64,000 nt of DNA from Motacilla alba alba (Eukaryota; Chordata; Aves; Passeriformes; Motacillidae). Under the pieces are notes generated by a model. It had not been told where the DNA came from. It saw only the letters and a list, made by a program, of their open reading frames with translations, and did not search any database. A program made the translations under genes and the position numbers. The first letter of the stretch is position 1; the number at the start of each line of letters is the position of its first letter. Location of the stretch: contig NC_052045.1 in the NCBI RefSeq assembly GCF_015832195.1, positions 434,001-498,000 on the forward strand, in the 5' to 3' direction. Positions 32,110 through 42,500 of this stretch are shown one piece after another.

Positions 32110-32207
32110 CTCTCTGTAAGTACTGAGTAGTAAAATCTGTGTGTTGGAAGCTTTGGTCCCTGCTTTTTTTCTCCACGCTCTGAGCCCTGCAGTGCTCTCC
32201 CTGTGCC
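32110..32207 (-). CDS. Candidate 98-bp exon, product unknown
   Basis: On the minus strand, the acceptor CATGCCTCTCCTCTCAG is strong and the donor AGAGAG|GTAAGC is strong. The frame entered after two bases is open: HRESTAGLRAWRKKAGTKAS, then NTQILLLSTYRE. The peptide is basic and of no family I know. The exon would end on a codon boundary, compatible with the phase-0 start of the better minus-strand candidate at 47230-47355. That candidate, however, lies upstream on the minus strand, so it would come before this one. Confidence 0.25.
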
Positions 32208-33820
32208 CTGAGAGGAGAGGCATGAGCTCCAGCAGTGGGCTGCACTGGCAGGGCTGGGTTTGGGTACCAGTTTTAGTCCAGCAGGCCACAGTGCCTCAGC
32301 AGAGCAGGGCCCAGGGCTCTCCTGGGCGCCCGGCTGCTCCGCAGCTCACTGCTCCCTCCTCCCAGCCCCTCGGGAAATACAACAGCAGAGATTTCTTGTA
32401 GGGCTCCTTGAGGCTCCTCTCTCTGGAAAAAAGTCTTAGTTCAAGATTCTGCTTCTCGATGCAGTGCTCTGCCTGTTCCCCCTCGCCCCCGATGCAGTGC
32501 CAGCGTTGTCACAGCGTTGTCCCAGCCGTGCCGGGGCTCGGGGCCGTGGTGGTGGAGGTGTCCCTGAGCTGGGCACTGAGCAGGCTGCTGGCTCTGCAGA
32601 GGGGCTGTGCCACGCAGGGTGGGCACTGTCCCCACTGCCCTAGAACAGGGGGCTGCAGGCTCTTGTGCCTCTGCCACCTGTGTTTATTCGCATGCTGTGC
32701 TGCTTAAGCCTTTCCTCTCTCAATTTTCCCCTGCCAGAATAATAGGATTCAGGGAAAAGTCCCGGGAGTTGCTGATGGCCAGGAAAGTCAGCTGCTGTGC
32801 TCCTGGGGGATGTGCTGGTGTAATTCCATGTGCAGCCAGGGAGGTACCAGCTGTCTTTTGCTGAGCTGTTATCAGGGCTCTTTCCATAAAGAGAACATTT
32901 CTCTTTAGAGATGACAGCAGACCACTGTCTCAAACCAAAATGAAACACTAGATTTTGACCCTAGTGATATAACAAGACAGTGATTGATACCAAGCAAAAA
33001 ACCCCAACACTTTATTTAGGAAAAAGTAATTTTTGGGAATGTTATTTTTAAAAGGAAGGCATAGAAAGTTTAAATAGAAAGCAAACTGTAGCTTTTAATA
33101 AAATCAGTGTTGCTTTTCCTCCCTATTAAGAATCCCCAAACCAATTTCTCAACCAGCTCAAGGTGACCAAAGGTAATTCAAATAGAAGTTTAGACCAGAT
33201 TGCATTTGGACTTGTCCTGGGCATTAATACATGCAACCATGATATTTTCTCATTGTGTGAACCCTAGAGAGAAAAGCTAGGCTGTTGGGTTTTTTTTAAA
33301 TGCTGGTGCTAAAATTATCTGCTAGTTTTGAACATTTCTGTAATGATAGTTGCAGTGTTAACTCCCACAGCCACCTCTCCCACCGCCACAGGAGCTGGGG
33401 AGCCACGTGGCTGGGTTTGTAGTGCGCCAGATCAGCTCAGACTGTGCACGAAGGAGGCTTTGCTCCAGTAAACCACAGCGTTTGCCTCTGTCACCCGCTC
33501 AGGAGAGGGCTGGAGGAGATGGTGGTCACAGGGAGAGTCAGTAGAAGAGGTCAGTCCTCAGTGCTTCTGCCTTCTGACAGGGGGGTCAAATAAAAGCTGG
33601 AGCTGCAGATCAGGTTTAGCAGGAGCTTTATTCCTCACCTTCAGGTAGTGCATGATGTAGGCAGCACGTGATGCCAGGTAACAGTGGCCTGTTTCCCTGG
33701 ATCAGCACTCTGGTTCCGTTTGGGAGAAATTCATAAAATTCTGCACAGACAGGCAGCACTGAGCTTCAAGCTGCACTCTGCAGTCGCTGCAGTTTGTGCA
33801 GAGCTGGGCTCTGGCGTTCC

Positions 33821-33946
33821 CCCTGCAGCCGCGCAGGACACCCCTGCAGCCGCGCAGGACACCCCTGCAGCCGCGCAGGACACCCCTGCAGCCGTGCAGC
33901 ACACCCCTGCAGCCGTGCAGGACACCCCTGCAGCCGTGCAGCCTGC
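33821..33946. repeat. 21-bp minisatellite, 6 copies
   Basis: CCCTGCAGCCGCGCAGGACAC units begin at 33821, 33842, 33863, 33884, 33905 and 33926. The first three carry CCGCGCAG; the last three carry CCGTGCAG, a CpG to TpG change. The variant is therefore shared by a block of copies. As the period is a multiple of three, each frame encodes a short repeated peptide, but there is no other sign of coding. Confidence 0.95.
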
Positions 33947-34159
33947 GCGGCAGCGCCGGTGCGGTGTGTGACCGCTGCCCCGACAGCGCGGGGCTGGGCC
34001 AGCAGCAGCACCGAGCACGGGGTCTGGAACACGAGATCACTGTCTGGGCTCCGGGCGGGCTGCAGGGCCATCAGCAGGGCGGCAGCAGGGCCACCATCCC
34101 AGCCCGGCTGCTGCTCCGAGTGCCCGTGGCCAGCACCCCTGAGCATCCCTGCGGCAGCG

Positions 34160-34306
34160 GGGCTGGGCTGGGCTGGGCTGAGCCGGGCTGAGCTGAGCCG
34201 AGCTGAGCCGAGCTGGGCTGGGCTGAGCTGAGCTGAGCCGGGCTGAGCTGAGCTGAGCTGAGCTGAGCTGAGCCGAGCCGAGCCGAGCCGGGCCGGGCCG
34301 GGCTGG
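34160..34306. repeat. Pentameric GGGCT/GAGCT/GAGCC tract
   Basis: About 29 head-to-tail pentamers: GGGCT and GAGCT in the centre, GAGCC and GGGCC at the right end. The composition is the same as the core pentamers of vertebrate immunoglobulin switch regions, but no immunoglobulin gene or flank is present, so the resemblance is probably convergent. The plus strand is G-rich relative to C, a skew that favours R-loops if transcribed. AGCT, the preferred AID target, recurs every five bases in parts. Confidence 0.93.
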
Positions 34307-35707
34307 CCACGCTGGCAGGGAATGCCCAGCTCCATCCCCAGGGGAGGCTGCACTCCCAGACTGGGCTGCAGACGGGCAATCTCCCTCTGGGCTGGGAGAG
34401 GGGCAGCTCTGCACAGGGGACAGCGGGAGGCACAGTTACAGCCCAAAGCATGAGAGAAAACTGACCAAGAAGGAGCCGATGAAGGAGAGAGGCTGCCTGT
34501 GCAGAGGCAGCTGAGGGTGAGATGAGCTCAGAGCAGTGTGTTTTCCCATCCAGGTGGTCTGGGGGCACTCGAGGATGGGATGAGTGGGCTGGGATGCTCA
34601 GAGAACACCGTGAGCCCACATGCAGTTCTGCCTTGGAGCAGCCCCTTCCAGTGCTTAAATACATGCTCTGGGGATTCAGGCTGCTGGCTGCGATTCCCTG
34701 TTTCTCCAAAGGAGACTCGGGAGCCCTAAGACAAAACCAGTTGTCTTGAACAGCCCATCCTGCAACTAGAAAAGAAATCTGTTTTGTGATTAAGTTATTC
34801 CAATCAGAATGTGCCATATGCAGCTTTTCCCAATGGGATGCAGCCAGCAGATGCATTGGCAGCCCCTTCTCCGCCACCCCCTGCAGCTCACATTGGGTGA
34901 GACAAATGCCCATGAACCAAATAACAACCGTGCTTTGAAATTCGGGCCAGTCTCTGCTCTGCCCGTGCAGCTGAGGCTCTGGCGTTGTCTGAGAGGAAAT
35001 GTCAGACACACAGGAAACCTGCAGGGCAGGGCCTTGAGTGCATGTCTCATTTTGTACTGGTGCTGTAATGAGTGGGTCATGCTGGAATAAGAGCAGTGAA
35101 GTAGAAGAATGTTGAAATGTATGCTCCACTGGGGTGGGCTGGAAGTTGAATATATGGAATTAGGGACGGAGTTTTAGGAGAGGGTCCATGGCTGAAGGAT
35201 GGGGTGGTGAGAGCTTTCTGATATTTTTTTTATTCTTCCATCACCTACGGAATACCAGAAGGTCACAGGTGGAGGGAATTCTCAGTGCTGAGACTCAGCT
35301 CTTAGTGTGATGGTTCTGTCTTGCACATTAATACCAAACACTATGTGGAAAAATTATTCTGTTTAGAAAAGCATCAAACCTATCTCCAGAGAACAATGCA
35401 TCAAGACTGCTCTGGCATTTCTGAAGTGCCTTCATACTCATTAGATTAAATGATATGAGTGACTTTTTGTCTATCAAACGCTGCAGAGCCTTCTCCCTTT
35501 GCCTGCTGCTCATCAGTAGTGTCTGGGTTTGCAGTCCTCCTAACGTGTTATGTTTGGCTTGTCTGCTTTTAAGCCTTTTGTTATAGAAAATGAGGAGTAT
35601 TGCTGGGCTAACTCTGGTTCACAAATTCTGCAGGCTGTGTTCATTTACAAGTCAAAAGGATAAATGAAATTGGGTTGGGACAATAAGTGTGCAAGGGACG
35701 GTGGAAG
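34307..35707. other. Single-copy sequence, no gene seen
   Basis: GC-moderate to 35100, AT-rich at 35220-35640. A minus-strand open frame at 35328-35513 (61 codons) lacks convincing splice sites. Nothing else is supported. Confidence 0.5.
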
Positions 35708-35880
35708 GTGGCACCCTGGCAGGGCAGGCTGGCAGAGCTGCCCTGGGCAATGGCACACACCAGCCCTGCGTGCCAGCCTGCTCCTGGATGGGGGAAGGGG
35801 GCATCCTGGCAGGGCAGGGGCTGGCAGAGCTGCCCTGGGCAGTGCCACACACCAGCCCTGCGTGCCAGCCTGCTGCCAGC
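35708..35880. repeat. Tandem duplication, about 90-92 bp, two copies
   Basis: The block GGCACCCTGGCAGGGCAGG through CCAGCCCTGCGTGCCAGCC recurs once after 90-92 bases with small indels. Copies are highly similar but not identical. Confidence 0.87.
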
Positions 35881-36296
35881 TCTTGCTGTGCCCCAGCCCT
35901 CAGTCCCCTCCGCGCTCCTGCGCGAGCTCCCCACCAAGTTCAACCCCGAGCTGCTTTTAGAGGAGCTAACAGAGTTCTGGTTTGGGCAGCTATTTAGTTT
36001 TTAAAACTAGAAACTGTCTTTTCCCAAAGTGAAGGTGGAAGGAAAAGGAGGCAGAGAAGGCCCCTGGCCCCTGGCCTGTGATTCTGTGACATGGTGCAGT
36101 GAGTGCAGCTCAGCCCGGGGCAAGGACTGGGTGTGAGCATGCCCTCGGGCTGGGAGAGGGGATGGCAGCTTGGCTGGGCTGAGGAGGAGGAAAGCAAGTT
36201 CAGGAGAGAGCAGCTGAGGTGAGCAGACAGCTGCATCCCCTCAGTGCCAGGTGTGAGGGGCTGGAGGATGGCTCCTGGGCACACAGGGAGTGCCAA

Positions 36297-36503
36297 AGGG
36301 CACGCTCAGCCTGGAGCAGCCCTTTGCTGATGGCTGGCTGCCCAGGGTGCAGTGTCCAGGTGAGAAGGGCACGCTCAGCCTGGAGCAGCCCTTTGCTGAT
36401 GGCTGGCTGCCCAGGGTGCAGTGTCCAGGTGAGAAGGGCACGCTCAGCCTGGAGCAGCCCTTTGCTGACGGCCAGCTGCCCAGGGTGCAGCGTCCAGGTG
36501 AGG
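36297..36503. repeat. 69-bp minisatellite, 3 copies
   Basis: Units of 69 bp with CACGCTCAGCCTGGAGCAGC begin near 36297, 36366 and 36435. The first two are nearly identical and the third differs at a few sites (ATGGCTGG to ACGGCCAG, GTGTCC to GCGTCC). Each unit ends with CCAGGTGAG, a good 5' splice-site sequence. The period is 23 codons and the frames stay open, but no other evidence makes it coding. Confidence 0.94.
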
Positions 36504-39500
36504 CCGAGGGCTCTGGAGCAGGACAAAGCCAGGAGAGCCCCGAGGGCACAGAGTCCTGGCTGTGCCTCAGAGCTGCCCTGGCCATGGGGGCTGAGCCCTC
36601 GCAGAAATCCAGCCCATCTTGGGCAGGAATCACTGAAACACTCAGGATTGTTATTCCCCCTCCCCCAGTGCTTCTTCATAGCAAATGTGCTTTTCCCCCC
36701 TCCATGCTCTAATTAAAAACCAAATGAGAGGGAGAGAGGAGGAGGAAACTAATAATGCCAGTTACACATTTGGCTTAGAAAAAAGAAAAGCACACTCTAA
36801 TGTGTTTGAGGACAATAAGGAGGAAATGATTCACGCTTAATAAACCTCTTTGCTGTTAATCTCTGTTAACCTAAGGGCTCTGTTACTTTATTGGAAAGTC
36901 TCCTCACTTTCTGTTGTGTCACTGAAAAGCAAGAATTTCATTATTATTTTTTGCAGGGGTTATTTATTGAATAACTGCTGCCTCTGGAGCACTGGGGTGT
37001 TGTGGGAGCTGGGCAGCCTGGTTGCTGTGATGGCATGATATATATTTTGTCACTGTCGTGATCCTTCCCCTGGCTCAGTGCAGCACTGGGAGGTCCCAAG
37101 CCCCACGCCTGTGTCACGGGAGGGCTGGTCACAGCTCCCAGGGGCTGTTCAGGAAGACTGCTGGGGTCACCTGCTTGTAAAGGTGATGGAGAGCTGCTGC
37201 CAGAGGGGATTCAGGCTCCTACACCTGAAGGGCTGAGGGTGGGCGTGTGCTGGAAGGTTCCAGAAAGAACCCCAGAGCTAAACATCCTGCTGGCACCTCC
37301 CGGGGAGGTGGGAGTGCAGCGGATGGGTGCGATGAGCACACTGTGTCTCAACGCCGTGTTCTTCCTGCATGATGCACAGGCTTTCACAGCTCGCTCATCC
37401 CGTGGAGCCGTGCCCAGGAACTGATGCTCTGCTGCTGTGATGGAGAGCAGCAAGGGGCAGGGTGGACACTGCCGACACTCCCTCACACAGTGATTTGCTG
37501 TCCAGCTGCATCATCTCGCCCCCTCCCGTGTGCCTGCCTTCAAACATCCAGAGGTTTGCTTCTGTCCCTCAGGTGTGTGGCATGGAATGCTGGCCGTGTT
37601 TTTGTGAGGCAGCTGTGTTGGCAGAGGCCGGGTGGCTCCTCCTGCCTGTGGCCAGGGGCTCAGGGGGCACAGATGCCAGCCTGCCCCTGGTGGGGACCCT
37701 CCCACCCCGAGGTGCTGCTCAGGTGGCTGATTTGGAGGTAGGAAATGAGGAGGAAGAGCAGCACCAGAGGTGGCAGGGGATGTGTAAGAAGAGAAAATTA
37801 TATTTCTGGGAAAATTTAGTGTCAGGACCACCATGTGACAGAGCAGCTGGTGCGCCTTTGACTCCTGGAGCAATTCCCAAGGGATGTGCTCTCCCTCGGT
37901 CTGGGTGAGGGCTCTGCCCTTTGCTGCAGCCCGCAGGTCCTCCCCTCTGACCCTGCTGGACCCAAGTGTGCAGAGCAAGCCAGCTCCTCTGACTGAGATG
38001 TGCCCAGTCTGGGGGTTCACAGGAGGGTCAAGCCTTGGTTTGATATCCAATCCTTAAAGGAAATTTCCCTGTGGGGTTAATGCACTGGGGCTTTTAACTC
38101 CAGCAGGAGTTTTGTCTTATTATTTCTGTGAATCAAACCATGTTTCTGAAATCTTTTCATTTTCTTTCTGAGAGAAAGCTATTTGAAAGTCAGAGATGGA
38201 TAAAAACTAAAGCATGAACATTATCTGACTGGATTTTAAGTCCTTTATAAGATATTTAGAGTGAAACCAGTATACCTGCACAACGTCATTCCCTGCTAAT
38301 GCAATCAATACCCTCCTCTTGCAGTGTTGTTAGAGGCACATTTCTCTGGTTCTGGCCAGTGAATTTTGAAATATTCTTTGCATAAGTTTGCCGGTTTCTC
38401 ACTGTGTTTATTTGACAATTATTTTAGTTATCTCAAAATCAGATTTTCAAATAAAGCCGTTTTCCCCCTCTGTGATTGCTATGAAAATTACACTTGGAAA
38501 ATCAAAGCTTTCAGAGACCATTTTACTTTCATCTCTTGTTTTTGATGAGGTCCTAGCACATCAAAAATCCACACTCGGAGACATCCGTCCCTGCTCAAAC
38601 ATTTACAATACCAGGAGGCCTTCATGGCACAGGAGGAGTGCAGCCAGGGTCCTCCCAGCCCAGCGCTCACTGGAGCCTGGGATGAGGCTCCCGAGGTGTC
38701 AGAGCTGGGGCTGCTTGGCTGGAGCCCCTCTGTGAGCGTGTCAGGGCCTGGCTGGGGCTGCACAGAGAGGCCCTGCAGGAGCACATTTTCCACAGGAAAA
38801 GCCCTGAGTGCAGAGGATTCAGTGCTGGGCTGCCAGCAGCCAGAGGTTACCAACCCTCTAAAGGCTTTCTGTAGCTGGGGGCACTAAATAATTCAGTAGT
38901 CTTTCCATCCAGCCTCATGGAAAATTTTCTCATGTGCTAAAAAATTCTCCAGACCACCACCAGTAACTGAAATGATGAGAGAAACCCAGCCTGAGCACTG
39001 ACACTATGCTGTGGCAAAAATGAATAAAAAAATTGCATGAAGAAGCAGACCCCTGGCAGAGTATGACATTTAAATGTGTTTTCCTCCTCCAATTTTAAAT
39101 GCAGAAGTGAGGAGGTGCAAGAAGGCTCTCACTTGAGGTTCAAAGAGCTGCTCATGTGAAGGATCAATAGATCCAGCACTGTATTTAGTGTCATACTAAA
39201 TGCTGGACCAGGCAATTATTTTGATTCATCACGGTGGTAAGTGAAGCATCAAAGTGTGACAGAAAATTCTTGTATTTTCTTGTTTCTTACGTAACTGAAA
39301 TATTTCATCTTGAGAAGCAGTTGTGCTATAGATTGCTATTCTGCTCTTGACAGGCATTGCAAATGGTTTGTTAATTCAGTGTTGGTTTTACCAGTCTCTA
39401 TCCAGGGGTGTCTGTGTCTTGGGGACCCTTCCAGCAGCACCCGAGGCCTTTGAGGCCCCTGACAGGGGGCGCAGATGCTCTTCCTGGCATCACAGAGAAA

Positions 39501-42500
39501 GCTCCTGTAGGCTCCAAAGAACCGGTTCTGGAGTTGGATGCATCTTACTTCAACAAGCTAAGAGATGAAGGTCTGGATTTACTCAGGGTACCAATTAGAT
39601 AACCAGTACATTCCGCGTGCTCAGCCCCTTTGCTTCCAGGCTGTGACAGCTCTGTTCACTACCAGCAGCAGCCAGTGCCAAAGAAAGCTCGTGCACGTTC
39701 TTCCTTGCTCTGCAGTGGAAGCAGCAGCTGCTTGTGCCCTCCTTGCCGTGCCACGGGCAGCCGAGGCTCCAGGAGCCTGCAGCAGCTCTCCCCCGCAGGG
39801 CTTGCCGTCCTGCTCCGTCCAGCTGAGACCAGCTGAGCTTTGATCTGAGACTGGTGCTGAACTCGGAGCAGAGGGGCTTCACAACCAAGGCTGTGCCAGG
39901 AGTTTGCAGCCCTTTCCAGCCACAGAGGGGTGTGGGAGCCACAGAGCCAGATGCTGAGGGAGCGCAGTGTGGGGTGTTCTGGGTGACCTGTGAAGAGCCC
40001 AAGGAATTCTGCTCTTTCCCAGGGTCCTTAGGTCTCAAATGCCTGCAGAAATGTGGCCTCGGGAGTGGAAAAGGTGTCAGAAGTGAGAGGGGACCAGCTC
40101 AGCTTCTGCGTGGGAAGGGCACAAACAGCCCTGAAACACAGCAGCCCTCTGAGTGTCTCCTGCAGGCTGTGAAGGAAAAGTGCTGCTGCCAGGGAGAAAG
40201 GACGGGATGCTGTCTGAGGTTTGCTCCGTGCTGCTGCTCTGTGCCTCTTGTGCCAGCAGCTGTGAGAGTTTGTCCTGCATGAGCAAGTGCTCCCATTTGG
40301 GGTGAGAGCACCAGTTCTGGAGCGTTTATCTCCTGGCAGATCCCCATTATTCAGGATGTTGGAGCAGGCTGTGGAAAACACTGAAGCTCTTCAGCTCCTG
40401 TGCTGGGATGGGGTGGACAGACAGGCTTGTCCTGACAGTCCTGGAGTGTGAAACTGACAAAACCCCAGGTGCCACCTGTTGCTGCTATCCTGAGCTGCTG
40501 CTGGGGCCACAGCAGCTCCAAGGAATGGATTTGTTTGCTCAAAGGATGCAAACATACCATATTTGTGTATTAGTTTCTTTTGAAGTAATTCAAATTCCGC
40601 TTAAAAATTCTGCAGGAAGTTCTTTAGGGAGCTGCAACCTCTTAGACTCATTTGTGCATTTTGGTTGACAAGAGCCCCTTCCAAAGAGCTCTGTGTGCTT
40701 TGTTGCTGTGTAGTCAGAGGTGCCTCTGCAGGCTGTTGTTGCCTGCTCTTGGCAATATTTCTGCCTGCAATCCTTGTGCAGTCTCAGGCTACAATGTCAC
40801 CTCAAGTGGGGCTTCAAAAAACCAGCACCAGGACTGGTCTGGCCTGCAGGGCATGGCAGGCAGCTGGAATCTGCATGGCTGGAAGTGCCAGGGGAAAGCT
40901 CAGAATCACATCAGATATAATGTATTATGGGTGAGATTTATAACAGGATTACAGAAAGCAGTTAGTTAAAGCTACTGGCAGTAAACAGGGATTAAAATAT
41001 TTATCTAGCTGTAGAAATATGAATAATGGAGTAATTCATGAAGATATGCAAAGAAGCTGTGTACTTCACCCTGACAACAAATAGCACTCCTGATATCACT
41101 AATATTTCACAATGTCCATGGATCAAAATCCTTCCACGCCTTTCACTTCCAGCCCAAATCCTCTCGTATCTAATCAGTGCATGAGAAGGGATTTCCTGCA
41201 GCTGCAGACACACTCACAGGGGGTAGAGCTCCCCCCAGGGCAGCTGTCTGCCTTCGTGCCTCCCTGGGACATCCGCCCCTTCCCTCTGGGAGGTGTGGGA
41301 TGCCAGCCACAGGGCTGCCAAGAGTTCCTGCATTTTCCTGTTGCTCTTCCAACTGTTGCACTTCCAGTTTAGCTCTGTGTGATCAGTGTTATTGTGCGGG
41401 GAGCTCTGGTCTTTCTTTGGGGAAGTGGTTGAGATTTTGGATTTCCATAAGTCCTGTCTAACGTTTGAAACTTTTCACACAGAAGAATTCTCTTTCCTGC
41501 CCCAGATCCTGCTGCAGTATCCCTCCAGTTCAGCTGCTCTGACATGTAATCTGTAAAACAATGAATGAGTGTACAGCAAACACTTACTGCCTCCACAAAA
41601 TGTATTGGTGGCCACGAGCAGCACCAGAGGTTTCACTTTTTGCTCTTTGCATCACCTCCTTGCCAGGAGCAGCTCCCAGTGAGAAGCACATCTGCAGGGA
41701 TGCTCGGGGTGTGCTGGGACGTTTCATCCTGGACAGGCTGCAAGTCCTCCTGCTGTTGAAGCTCTGTAAAACTGTGCTTAAGTCTGCCTGGACTGATAAA
41801 ACCATCTGCTGGGAAAACATCAGCTTCCTCTGGAGGATCTGTGTGTCCTCTGAAGGCACAGACCTGGGGCCAGGCTCTTCCTGAGCCAGCCTCACAGGCT
41901 CCAGGTGCCACCAGGACTCTCGGGCATCCTGTTCCTAATCTTCTGGGTGAGAAGAATGTTGTTCATTCCTTGTTTAGGCCTAAGGAAGGAAAGCTCATTG
42001 GTTTGCTGCTTTCTGCTTTTACTCTCCAGTCAGCTTAAATGTTTAAAATATTCAGCAGAGAGGATTAAGCAGCACAGCTGGCCTTGATCCTGTGTCTTGC
42101 TGAATTCCCCAGGTAATCGGTCATGCTGCACAGAGTGTCTCCCAGCAGCTGCTTATTTCCTAAGCTGTCCTCTGCTGACAGTAATAAATTCAGCCCGTGG
42201 GGTGGTCCAGGAGATGGGCATTAATGATGGTCTTTGGGTGGCCAGTTCCTCTCCCTCCTGGGTCAGACCACCCCAGTACTCTGCGAGCTTTGCTGCTTTC
42301 TTTCTCTGCAACAGATTGGTCTCGCTACACTGCATCAACACAAATTACTGAGTCAATTTTGGATTTGAACTCCATCTTTTATGCATCACTTGTGAGTCTT
42401 ATGTGAGCTGCGTTTTTGATTTTTGCTATGTGCAATGATTCATCCCCTCCTGACACTCTGTGGGGCTGAAGTTTGCTCTCCCTCTCAAGCGGTGCATCCC

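Larger units (their letters stand above)
31270..33820. other. Single-copy sequence with two weak exon candidates
   Basis: AT-rich at 31.5-32.1 and 32.9-33.35 kb, GC-rich between. Candidates at 31704-31860 (plus) and 32110-32207 (minus) are listed separately. A minus-strand 3' splice-like run lies at about 31515-31535. No mobile elements were recognised. Confidence 0.5.

Noticed and set aside
34160..34306. Real immunoglobulin switch region
   Set aside because: No constant-region exons, I-exon or J-C context; the tract is only about 150 bp, far shorter than functional switch regions.
34071..35129. 352-codon minus-strand open frame
   Set aside because: Half of it is the pentamer tract and the rest has no recognisable domain or codon signal.
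39408..39602. Protein-like segment VLELDASYFNKLRDEG
   Set aside because: The acceptor is mediocre, the donor GTCTGG is weak, and the frame ends in a stop soon after. Likely chance.
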